Shown in pieces: positions 11,701 through 23,040 of a stretch of 64,000 bases of DNA. Position 1 is the stretch's first letter, and every line of letters starts with the position of its first letter. A program made the position numbers and the translations under genes. The DNA comes from Elysia crispata (lineage: Eukaryota > Mollusca > Gastropoda > Plakobranchidae), in the NCBI GenBank assembly GCA_033675545.1, contig JAWDGP010002186.1:1-64000 (forward strand). The letters are read 5' to 3'. The notes below the pieces were generated by a model. It was given only the letters and a program-made list of their open reading frames with translations. It was not told where the DNA came from and made no database searches.

Positions 11701-14500
11701 GAAACTGGATCGAACATCACGAGTGTGAACCTTCCGTATGTTAAAAGGTTCAAAACGGAAGAAAACTAAAATGAAATTGGTCAGTTTAAAAACCCTGTCT
11801 TTAAGAGTATTGCAAAGTGGACCACCGTGTGACTCTCTTGTTACCATAAACGGTTAGACTGTTATTGTCCCAGTTTGGGACTCGGGAGATATTGATTTCC
11901 TCCAGATAGATTAGACCTTATCCTCCGGCTTGCATGAAAACTTCATCAAATTGTTGAGTTGATTGTGTCGAGCGGTGCGGTCGGATGATTGAAAGTAGAA
12001 GCGGCATGTTATTGGTACTGCGCTCTCTCATGGTGCAGACAGACACACAGAGATAATGAGTTTCTCCTGATGTTTTTCCATTATTGTCATCGCTGCTGGG
12101 GCCGATATTTGTTACTTTTTACGGCGTTGTTTTTTGGGGGTTTTTTTTCATTGTCGAAAGTTTCATTTGTAGTGTTTTCATTTATCATGATTTCCTTGTT
12201 TCTTTTTTCAACTCTCATGTTTAGAGCTGTGGCGTTAATTTTCTTGTCACTAGAGGTTTAGAACAATTGTTTGCATCTTCTAAACTGTTTGTCGGTTTCA
12301 TTGTCGACTTCCACATTTTATGATGTCTCTTTTTTGCTTCAAGTAATCCTTCTTTTTACGTGACAATTTTTACTGTAAACCACGTTTTCCTATTTGCTAA
12401 AGTGAGCAAATTTATTGATTGACTGACAATCTCAATCTTTTGTACTCAGAAAAAATTGTATAAGTCCTACTTTTGCACTAAGTTTTATTTTTATTTATCT
12501 CCATAAATTGAAAGTCAGTACACAGCAGAGTCATGGATTGTACCTCAGCCACGCCTCAAATAAATAGGATCAGTAAGATCACTGTGACAATCAACACTTA
12601 CACAGAAATGAATTGAAGCAAAACAAAAATATATACGACGGCTATATTTACTTTGTGGACTAGATGGGCAAGGCAGTTTAATATAAGAATAGACGAAACA
12701 AGATGAAACTAACAATCTGGATCTTTGATAAGCTGTATAGATGGCATTGAAGGGAGAAAGCAGCTTTCTTGTTACACATAACAAGCGGAAGAACATACAA
12801 ATCAGAAAGGATGAAATGGAAAGAAACACAATTCAAACTCCATAAAGCACTCGTGAATACAATTTACCTTACAATTACGGCGCATAGACATTGACTCAGT
12901 CTGAAATAAACAAAGTAGGTAGTTTCCTTCGGAAACAGCTTTTAAGAAGGTCTCAAATATATACTATATAAACACATAATCAATAAATCATTATACAGTG
13001 CAGAGAGAAACTGCTGTCCACATAATAACAGAAAGTTGCTGACGCCTTTTTTTTTTTTTTTGAGAGAAACTAGGAAGAAACGAAAAAACCTGTCAACAAA
13101 GCCACAAAACTCATCAACTTTATTTTTTTTTAATTGAGAGGGAGACCTTTCACAACTCTGTCAATATTACTCGACCAAGTACTGTCCCAAACCAGGCTAA
13201 CTAAATATTTTAGAGGGTTTGGAGCACGTAATCGACTCGCACAGAATCGTGAAGAATTGTAGATTTTCACCAAGCAGGATACAGAGGCATTTGAGGCATC
13301 CTGATCCGACGGTGTAGATGCGTAAGAAGCTTCGAGCCACAAATGGAAGGAGGTCTTTACTATTTTTTTTCTACAACCGTTTGGAAATGTTCCCACGATT
13401 ACATTTTGCAATTTGTCCTTGAAAATTTGGCTTTTTTGTGTGTTGAACAGGACACCCAAGAATTGTTGTGTTTCTTTTTTTTAGATATGGGTCGGTGTGT
13501 GTGGGGGAGGTGTGCTCGTGGGCTCTTAATAAGAGAACTTAACTGGAGACGTAAATGTTTTAAGCCATTGTGTTGTTAATGGCACTTTCTGACAATGGCA
13601 GTTCCGTCAACTTGACAAATGCCTTAAATGCGATAAGTGCTGCCAGAGAATCCAAGTGTGATGGACACACTATTTCTGAAGTAGACATGTCGTTGTCAAC
13701 ATCCAAATCTCTTGTACTGCGCTTGAACATTGCTAAAACCTCTGGCTGTCGTTACATATCGCAGTTTCACGTTTAAATAATCTCATCAATTCTGTCTTTG
13801 TTAGCTTCTGAATAGAGCTCTTATGCCTACTATAGGAATCAATGTGTTGTCTCTGTGTGTGTTTGCTTAAAAAGTATGATATGGTCTCCTATTACGTCGT
13901 CGAAAAGTTTAAACATGGCTCGAATATGAGATTGTAGAGTTGCCACCTGATTGAAGTAGCTGGTTGAAAGCTAACATAATCTCGCTAATTGTGTCTAAAA
14001 ATGAAAAGGGCGTCATAATGAAAGGAAATGCGAAGCGATTCGAAGTCCTATTAAGTCATATGCAAGATCTAAAATCATTCTCATATATTCGCCTCTCCTA
14101 ATATTTGTTTTCGTTTAGTAACATTTGTGTGCCACCTCCATTGAATCGAAAATAAGTTAGTCTCATTTAAATCTAACTTCTTTTTTTGTTTTCTTTTTGC
14201 CTATTCCCATTTCGAGCCTGCCCCACCAGCCCACCCACCTTCACACACAGACCACACCTTTTACCTCTCTGTCTCTCTCTTCCTTTCTTTCTCTCTTTTT
14301 CATTTTTTTTAAATTCTGTTTAAGGGTCGATATTTTTGTACGGACCTTTTAAATTGTTCATCAAACTTATCAGTTACTGGGTTTTTTTCTTGTTTTGCCT
14401 TGAACTGTTTTTCAAGTTAGCTTCAATAATTTACTATCTTTTTTCTTAAAACACCTTGCTCATCACAAGCATAATTTTGAGAGTCAGTATTAAATTTCTT
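8719..14500. other. Probable intron of the downstream receptor gene, no gene seen
   Basis: This lies directly upstream of the receptor exon, so it is presumably intronic. No TM1-TM2 coding sequence is visible. A CT-rich degenerate tract lies at 9832-9965. Less AT-rich patches lie at about 9140-9480 and 10900-11290; short frames there (9143-9418 +, 11018-11233 +, 10762-11148 -) match nothing I know. A small perfect hairpin (GAAATCT, 3-nt loop, AGATTTC) lies at 11224-11240. Poly-T runs are frequent. Confidence 0.5.
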
Positions 14501-14527
14501 ATTTTTTTCCTTCGCTGTAAATTTCAG
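14501..14527 (+). promoter_or_regulatory. Splice acceptor of the receptor exon
   Basis: A pyrimidine-rich run with long T stretches leads to TTTCAG ending at 14527. Recognisable receptor sequence starts immediately after it. The ORF codons upstream of 14528 (24 residues) do not resemble a receptor and are read-through of the intron. The bases just after the AG read GTATGG, so a donor-like motif abuts the acceptor. Confidence 0.85.
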
Positions 14528-15682
14528 GTATGGTTTCTTCACTCCGAGGTATGCGATATGTGGATCTCAGTGGATGTCTTGTGCTGTACGGCGTCCATAC
14601 TCCACCTGGTCGTCATAGCCATGGATCGCTACTGGGCCGTTACCAGCATAGACTACATCAGACGACGCAGCGCTCGGCGGATTCTTCTCATGATCACACT
14701 GGTATGGATTGTGGCCCTGTTTATCTCTATCCCTCCTTTGTTTGGGTGGAGAGACCCAGACAATGACCCTGACGCGACAGGACAGTGTATTATCTCGCAG
14801 GACAAGGGTTACACCATCTTCTCCACGGTGGGAGCCTTCTACTTGCCCATGCTGGTCATGATGATAATATACACGCGCATCTGGCTCGTTGCCCGATCTC
14901 GCATCCGCAAGGACAAATTTCAAGGGGGCAAAGCACGTCAGAAGACAGAGGAAACGACGCTAGTGGCATCGCCAAAAACCGAGTACAGCATGGTCAGTGC
15001 AAACTGCAATGGCTGCGGTTCTCCAGATCCTGCAAATGGTGGCAAAAAGAAAAGCCGCATCCGCCTCAAAAGCTATGGCTGCTCTCCGCGTCCCGAGCGT
15101 AAAAAGAAAGGACAAGTCGCGAAAGTGCAGCAACAGCATCACTCGCGATGTCCCAGCAACGTTTCTCCTGATGTGGAGACGACAAACGGGCTCCAGGGCA
15201 GCGATGGCAGTGTAGCCTCAATGCCTCCAACGCCGAAGAATGATCATCTGAAGCAACTGCCGCCTGTTGCTATAGAGCCAGATCCCTTCACTAACGGCTG
15301 TGAGGATGACCAAAGCATCGCCATGTTGGAGAGACATCATTGCACGAACGGCAATAACGGCAGCTCCTCGGCGCCTAACTATACGCCTTACTCTCGCACT
15401 CGGGAAAAGCTGGAACTGAAAAGAGAGAGAAAAGCTGCCAGGACTCTAGCTATCATTACAGGCGCGTTTCTTATTTGTTGGCTGCCATTTTTTGTGATTG
15501 CTCTCATTGGTCCATTTATTGAGGAACCGGCGAACATTCCTGACTTCGCTCGAAGCTTCGTTTTGTGGCTCGGCTACTTTAATAGTCTGCTGAATCCTAT
15601 CATTTACACTATATTCAGCCCAGAGTTCCGAAGTGCTTTCCAAAAAATTCTTTTCGGCAAATACCGCCGAGGACACCGATGA
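14528..15682 (+). CDS. 5-HT1-like serotonin receptor (class A GPCR), 3' terminal exon
   Basis: The exon encodes the last 384 residues of a plasma-membrane receptor; TM1-TM2 lie elsewhere. It begins one codon before the conserved ECL1 Trp (residue 2). ECL1 Cys9 can pair with ECL2 Cys87. TM3 carries the amine-binding Asp16 in SVDVLCC and DRY at 33-35. TM4 has Trp60. TM5 holds YTIFSTVGAFYLP with Ser99-Thr100. TM6 has CWLPFF from residue 317, and TM7 has NPIIY at 356-360. The third intracellular loop is long (about 175 residues) and basic, and the tail is short, as in Gi/o-coupled 5-HT1 receptors. The stretches SIDYIRRR and FSPEFRSAFQKILFG favour invertebrate 5-HT1A-like receptors. The tail lacks the usual palmitoylated Cys. 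Dopamine D2-like or octopamine receptors are alternatives, but TM3 and TM5 fit 5-HT1 better. The stop TGA is at 15680-15682. Confidence 0.93.
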   Translation, partial: VWFLHSEVCDMWISVDVLCCTASILHLVVIAMDRYWAVTSIDYIRRRSARRILLMITLVWIVALFISIPPLFGWRDPDNDPDATGQCIISQDKGYTIFSTVGAFYLPMLVMMIIYTRIWLVARSRIRKDKFQGGKARQKTEETTLVASPKTEYSMVSANCNGCGSPDPANGGKKKSRIRLKSYGCSPRPERKKKGQVAKVQQQHHSRCPSNVSPDVETTNGLQGSDGSVASMPPTPKNDHLKQLPPVAIEPDPFTNGCEDDQSIAMLERHHCTNGNNGSSSAPNYTPYSRTREKLELKRERKAARTLAIITGAFLICWLPFFVIALIGPFIEEPANIPDFARSFVLWLGYFNSLLNPIIYTIFSPEFRSAFQKILFGKYRRGHR

Positions 15683-16642
15683 TATTGACACGACTCAATA
15701 CTTTTATGATTAAGACGCAACAGAACAAAAGAGATCCCGTGATATCGTTATATTTTTTGTGATTTTTTTTTTCAAAATATTGATTGAATTTGTGTGTTCA
15801 GAAAAACTGTCTTCTTAGAATCATTTTTTTTTTATGATTATGATCTTAAGTTGCCAAATTGTGTGGACTCAGTCGCACTTTAAAGGAATGTTAAGCTTTA
15901 GATAATTTGCTCTAAAGCACCATCTGTATTATTTCATGAGCGTATTTTACACTTACGTGGAGGTAGATGAACAAGGAATCAAAATATTTTCCTAACTTAA
16001 ATGATATTCACATTTTCAATAGGTCAGATTGTTTTAACAGCGTAACTAATTAAAAAAAAAAAACAACAGTCCTCCTTCACCTTTTACCTCGTCGATTCAA
16101 AACCCACAAAATGCTGTGGAGCGAAGAAGGCGGGGTGAAAGTTTTCAAGAACCTGTCTTTTCAGTTAGCAATCATGGTGTATTCTACTGATTCCTTGAAA
16201 GTTTTGTGGAGTGAGTAAATTTCATTGAAAAATTGGTTTTGTTGTAAAAGTCCATGTGCTTTTTTCTCTAGAGCCAATATTTCTTTCTTTACTATACACT
16301 TGTTATAATTTTGTTACTTTTCTTGTTTGCTTGTCTATAATCTGTAACTATTTGTGATACAATATATTTCTATATAGGAAGTCTTTATGTAAAACATAGC
16401 TTGAAAGAAAGATGAAGAAAAGATGGTTTTTATTTGCATAATATTTTCATTGCCGCAGCTGTTGAACGGACGGCTTGTGGGCGACTAATCTTTAGTATTT
16501 TTCTTATCAGTTCACGATTTTGTTAGATGCCATTGATTTGTCTCGTTTTATTCACCAAAGATCAGAACATTACAAAGCATAATTTTATAAGATCATACAT
16601 GCTATATCCTCTGCAAGTAGCTCGGCACATGATAAAAATAAA
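15683..16642 (+). other. Probable 3' UTR and flank of the receptor gene
   Basis: AT-rich sequence follows the stop codon. A candidate AATAAA polyadenylation signal lies at 16637-16642. In DNA this AT-rich such hexamers occur by chance, so the transcript end is uncertain. Confidence 0.35.
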
Positions 16643-19600
16643 TTAACTTGTTTAATTTTTTTATGGTTTCGACATTTTGATTTACAGTTTTGTAATGCCT
16701 ATTTTCGTTTTGAGACAAGCATAAAAACAGGTTGAGCATAAGATTATTGATTGATTAGTCCCTCAGTGTGTCAGTGGCTTTAAAAGGTAAAAGAAATGCA
16801 TATACCCTGCATACAAGCAATTATTCGATAAATGGTCGTCAATGTGCACTAATTTCAGATTTAAATTCTGAAAGTTATAACAGTATCTGTTTAGCTTTTA
16901 TCAATGCCTTTTATTCGATTTTTGTAATATTAATCCCGCTGGTAGTGCTGATTTTTTACATAAACGTTGTTGTTTAAGTTGCACACGAAGAGTCATGTTT
17001 ATGTTAAACAAGGAACCTCCAAGTCATGACAATATATTGGAAAACCAGCTTAACTACTAGAAATGACTCAGAATTCTAAGGCTCTCAAGTTCTTTAAGAA
17101 AACTTCTTGAATGGATACAGATCAGTGTTACAGGACTAACGACGATGAACCAGGAGAGGTTAGCATTACCTGTCATTGAGACGACAATCACACGAGCAGG
17201 ACTGTGTTTCGGCGGTTTGGCTCAGAGAAAAGAATCTTGTGGGAATTTAACAAGAGTTGGGAATGTGTATTTTCCTTATGAATGGTTATCGGTAATGGAG
17301 AAAGTGTGTGTGTATTAAGATGAAAAGGTTTATGGAGGTGTAGTTAAATTCACACACAAAAGCAATCATTCTTTTCAGACAAAGTTGATTTATGTTGGTT
17401 GAACATATAAAGCGGAACAACGATATTGATGGTTCGTTTGGTTCACATCAGAACAGATTTGGTTTAAATCTTGTAATGTGCTAAAAGCCTTGTTTTATAA
17501 CAAGTTAAAGATTAAAAAAACTTCAACTGCTCTATGTTTCATTCGATCGAATGCACCACGGTTCCATCTGAGATCAGGACTACTACTTGAAGTCCTTGTA
17601 ATTTTCTATTTTCCTGTCTGTGATGTTTTGTCTTTTTCTTCTTGCTGTTGCTGTTGCATATTTTGTTTTTAGTTTAAAGATTGTAAAATATAAATCCTAT
17701 GTTTGTGTGTGAAATTTTCGTTAGGCATTTGCGAGAGAGAAATAGATAAACAGAAACACAGAGACAGAGAGAGAGAGAGAGAGAGAGAATGAGACAGAGA
17801 GTGATAAAAGATGAGCGAAAGGGAGATATACAGAGAAAAAGGGACGGGAAAAGAAAGGAAACGTTAGAGTATTGAAAAAGTCTGTTGAATTCAAGAGGTA
17901 CAATAAATATGGTATTTTCCATGCGCACACAGACAATTTTCATGAAGATAACTAATTATTTTGTATGTAAGATAAAAATTAAGACAACACCTCGACGACT
18001 ATTTTTCAAAATGATACTGTACAGGGATTATTTCATGATTTTTACAGCTAAAGATTCGTTTTCCTTATGCATATTAAATATGTTTTAAACTTCAATATTA
18101 ATATGCTCGTTGACTATAGTTTTCAGATTGCGTGTGCTACGAATGTTTATAATAATCTGCTGATTTTTTTCCTTGCTTGTCAAAACATTTTACACTACCT
18201 TATTACATGTCCTTATGCTTCTATTACTTTTTATGTTTGTATAGTTTTGGAGCCTGGGGTTGACCTCCATTTGTGCGGCCATTTTAGAAATATATGGGTT
18301 TGCGTTTTATTATTGTATGAAACAATAATTGAAAATAATGTATATGAAAATGAGCCTTCACCTCGTTCGTAAAACAATAATGTAATTGTAATTTCATTAT
18401 AAATAATATATGGACCCTAATAATATCTCCAACATTTCAATATCACCAGCTAAATTGTCATGCTTCTTGATTTTTAAAATTTTGTTATTCCTGTAATCCT
18501 TATTTTAAATCGCCACAGATACCTCTTTGAAGCTTTGAATTATACAGATTTCATCATTTTTATCTTATACATCGACTCTTCCACAAAGACATTTCTTATA
18601 GAAAAAAAAATGACTCAAATGTATAAATAGATCTCATACTTTAGAATTGTTCCTAAAGATCTACAATGAACGAATAGTTAAAGTACGCGTAGCATCTTTA
18701 TAAAGTGAGCTATTGCTTTTCTGTTGATTGCCCATATGGTAATATAGTGAAAACAACAATATGCTCTTAAACAGCAGCTATATGACCACAGAATAAAGAT
18801 AAGAAAAACCTTCGCAGAAAACGACGGGGTGCAATTTCATTGAATTCTTTGGAAACAAGTCGTTAGCAAAGTTGCTAGAGTTTAAACAGTTAAGTTTTAA
18901 CTTTGAAAAATTGGACCGCAAACGCTGTTTGAAATAAAATTGTAACTGTACATGTCATATCAAAGAGGTGCAGTTGCATTCAAAACTCACTTTATAGGCC
19001 ATTGACGTTATTTGGTTGTTTTCATTTATACTTGCATCTCTATGGGAGGTTACTCTCATTCATTGTAATCAAGCTAATTTGTAGTGAGAAATGCAAAATA
19101 ATGTTGTCATTGTTGTTACCGCTGTTCAAGCAATACTGTTATTCTATTATATGATCATCCTATCTGTAAATTAGTTTGTACTGTAACTCATAAACTGGCT
19201 TTATGACTTAAGTCTATGCATTGTTGAATCTAAGACTTCTCCCAAGTATATCTTTTTCTGAGACAATATTTGTTAAATCTTTTAGAATTCGCGAAAAGTT
19301 TTCTGGTCTGTGCATGATTCATTTTTATGAATTTTCTATAAACTCTGATTGTGCCTCAATTGTTTCTAAGGCCTGACCACGCACGTGGATGTCAAGCTTA
19401 CAGTGATTGGGACATCTTGCTTGAACTTTCTGAGAGTTATAGGTGACAATCTCAAAAACAAACTGGTGTCAACTGATCGGCATGTTTTACTCTTAAACGA
19501 AGTGGATGAAACTTTCCTTACAATAACGCTGACTGTTCACAGAGTGAAAGAGAGTGAGATAACCTCAGTGACTGAAGTCTAAAAGCTGATCTCATAAAAA

Positions 19601-20696
19601 AAAAAAACAGCATAATAAGCTAGAAAGGGACTCTATAAATATTATCATGTCATTCAGAGTATTTCAAATGGCATGAGGAATTTTTTGTGTACATTTTGAT
19701 TCTGTACAAATGTATTCACGCGCATTCCTTAAAATGCCTCTCTTGTGTGTTCTTCAATCGGTTATTCGTTTGGGTTTTTCATAAGTTACCATACAACAGC
19801 ATTGTAGAGTAACTGTGTCAAAAACAAGATTATTTTAAAATAGATACTATGAACGTAGAGCAGAATGTCTGACATTGATACACAAAAATTATTGTCTATT
19901 AAATGTAATAGCAGTTCCCAGTACAATCTTGAGTTAATGAGAATTTTGTTCACATTTTTGTCACTTCATAAGCAAGCCGTCAAATTGTGTCGCGAGCTGG
20001 AGAGGGTTAAGGATTGTAGATTTGCCCTTTAGATTTGGTTATATGTGGTGTTGTGTGTGCCTGATCTTGTAGATACCACTCACTATAAATATAACCTGTA
20101 CACTCCTAGTGACAGCACAATGCGTGTATTGAGTTAGTCATAAAATCTACTCTACAGAGAGAGAGACAGGCTAAGTTCATTAAGAGTGTGACGTATTCTG
20201 TTTTACCAACTTTTTAGTAGACAGATCAGTGTAAATAGAACAGTTTTTCTATAATAACAAAGCAATTTTCGCAATTGCAGTAGATATGTTATTGTATTGG
20301 CTCAGACTTGGCGTCCTTTCCGATGGCTAAGACAATAATTTAGTACTTTTCCTAATTCTAGAATTTCATTTTGATGTATAAAAAAGTTTGCTAAATCTAA
20401 AACTTATTAGCCTTAAACTGAATCTCATTTAGCTTAAAATACGTATTGTTACACAAAATTGAGATCAGTTTTTCGTTTGTTACTATCATTCTAACACACT
20501 TACAGTGGGTGGCTCGAGGATAGCGCATTATCCATATATTCCCTTAAGCTCTGCCCGTGTAGAAGTATTCATGTAAAGCGTACTTTACGTTACACAGTTT
20601 CAGTTTATATACTACATTATGTAAAAAAAAATAAATCTTGTATAGAGTTTTAACAAATAAATACTTTCCCCGTCTCCCCCTTTATCTCTTCCTCTC

Positions 20697-20700
<4 letters not shown>
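16643..20700. other. AT-rich stretch without recognisable genes
   Basis: Only short, featureless open frames are present. A small GA-rich tract lies at about 17731-17813. The rest is AT-rich with poly-A and poly-T runs. Part of it could still be 3' UTR of the receptor gene. Confidence 0.5.
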
Positions 20701-20701
<1 letters not shown>

Positions 20702-20794
<93 letters not shown>

Positions 20795-20935
20795 ACTCTC
20801 TCTTTATATCTATCTATCTATCTATCTCTCTTTCTCTCTCTCTACCTCCCTCTCTCTATTTCTCTGTCTATCCGTCTTCCTTTTTCTTTTTATCTGCCTA
20901 CCCTCAGTTTTTCTGCCTCTCTATCTGTCTCTCGG
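20702..20935. repeat. (CT)n microsatellite with CTAT and degenerate tail
   Basis: CT is uninterrupted from about 20702 to 20793. Five CTAT-type units follow at about 20807-20826, then degenerate CTCT/CTGT up to about 20935. Confidence 0.95.
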
Positions 20936-21744
20936 ATATTTAATACTTCTCTCGGTTCCCATTTGTCTCTCTTGCTCTATTTGTTGCTCTATGTCTCTGT
21001 ATCTCTGTTTTGCTTTCTTTTTTTTTTTTTTTTGAGACGTGTTCTGAAGATTATATACCTTTACATTCAGTTCCCACTGAAGCACCTTTCCTTATCAGCT
21101 GGCTGCAGATGAAACTGATTAATTAGTTCTCTTCGCTTCTTTTTATGTATTCATTTACCTATCTTACGATCAATCTGCTTATCTTTCTGCATCCTAATAT
21201 TTAGACTATGCGTAGTTTTGTCCACGTGGTATTATTTTTATAATGATGCATTTTCTAGATGTAGTATCTCATCTTCCTCTCTCCTTTTTATCCTGAGAAA
21301 GCCTTGATCTCAACATTGTTGTGCGCACGAATATTTCGAATACTTGTATCATAAACACGTTTATGTTTCCTTTACTTAGAAATTGTACAGTTAGCACCAT
21401 GAAACTATTACTTAAAATCTGCACTATTTGCTTCTGTTGTATTTCTCATTAAAAAGATAATGTGTGTTTACTGATACATTTACGACACGAACGGTAGCAA
21501 TGTCATTTTTTTATGATTATGAGTCAGATTATATTAGATTCAACATTTTCTTTTATTCTTGTGGTCATCATATTGATACAGCCATACAAAGTAAGTGTCC
21601 ATTTAAAACATAGTTTCTTTACCAGCGTCATTCTTTTCATCATCATCACCATCATCGTTGTCGCTGTCGTTATTGTTTAATATTGTTTGTGTCATGATTG
21701 TGAAATTCTGCAATTTGCGCGTTTATTCTTTGAAAAATTGTTTT
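20936..21744. other. Stretch without recognisable genes
   Basis: AT-rich, with a poly-T run at about 21019-21034. A few CATCAT units near 21638-21660 foreshadow the array that follows. No gene is seen. Confidence 0.5.
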
Positions 21745-21750
21745 CATCCC

Positions 21751-21795
<45 letters not shown>

Positions 21796-21853
21796 ATCAT
21801 CATCATCATCATCATCATCATCATTATCATCATCATCATTATGATTATTATTC

Positions 21854-21926
<73 letters not shown>
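21745..21926. repeat. Compound (CAT)n-(ATT)n microsatellite
   Basis: CAT repeats at about 21751-21840, with one TATCAT phase slip near 21795, pass into ATT repeats at about 21843-21926. Frames on both strands translate to His, Ser, Tyr, Asn, Asp or Met runs and are artefacts. Confidence 0.95.
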
Positions 21927-22875
21927 TTTCTGATAGACTAGAGGGCCTGGTGGGGATCTCCAAGTAGATGTCATGGTCATCGCCGTCTCACTCGGCCCGT
22001 GACTTATTGAAACCAAAGACTGCAAATACATTCCTGTGGCTCGTTTTATAAGTCTGCTTGTGGTCCTATGATTTTCCTTAACCCTAAACAGTATTTAAAA
22101 AAAAACGAAGGTGTTGTTTAGTTTTATGTATTGAAAAATTAACACAGCAACGAGACAAAATTGAATAAACCAAACCAGCTGTTTCACCATTTCCCTTTTT
22201 CTGTTGAAAAGTCAATTAGAGGTTAAAAATTTTTATTTACACGTCTGTTATCTCCTTCCAAAAATGATAGTTCTTGAGAAACAAATTGCTAATAAGCTTA
22301 TCTCACATTCATCCATACAAGTTCAATACTTTAAACTTTAAAAAAAGTTCGTCGTGTAATATATTTCATTTATGGCGAGCCATTGTCCAACTACATCACT
22401 TACACCGGATGGGATAAAAGAAATCTAGAAAAATTATTTCTATTATAGTTACATTTTAAAACCCTAAAAAAGTCGATTTTTAACTAAGTAGGTTGGAATT
22501 TCAATGGCTGTAAGTCAAAGTTAATGGATTTTCTCACCGCACCTTTATTTACAACTAAGATAAGTAGTATACAGTCGCATTCTATAGCTTTGCTGCTATC
22601 ATCAGCAACCTGATTGGTCTCTTATCTCAGTTCATTAGCAGGGTTGCTAGGTCCAAGTTACTGGACCTGTAACTGTAATCTTAGTAATCAACCTGATGGA
22701 TTTAGTGTTGAGAAAGAAAGACTGCTTTTGTTAGCATTGAAGATTCCGATAACATGATTCTTGGGGGCATGGTGAGTGACCATTATGCTTCGAAACCAAA
22801 TTTAAGTTACAGTTTATTGAGATGATAACTTGAATGATTATCATTATTAATAGTATTGTTTATTGTTAAAAGGTC
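21927..22875. other. Stretch without recognisable genes
   Basis: No gene is seen. Between about 22605 and 22690 several short inverted repeats crowd together: AGCAACC/GGTTGCT, GGTCC/GGACC and GTTAC/GTAAC. These could be chance or the remnant of a fold-back element. Confidence 0.5.

Positions 22876-23040
<165 letters not shown>

Noticed and set aside
14530..15215. Other-frame and minus-strand ORFs over the receptor exon
   Set aside because: The + frame from 14528 holds the conserved 7TM motifs, so the others are shadows.
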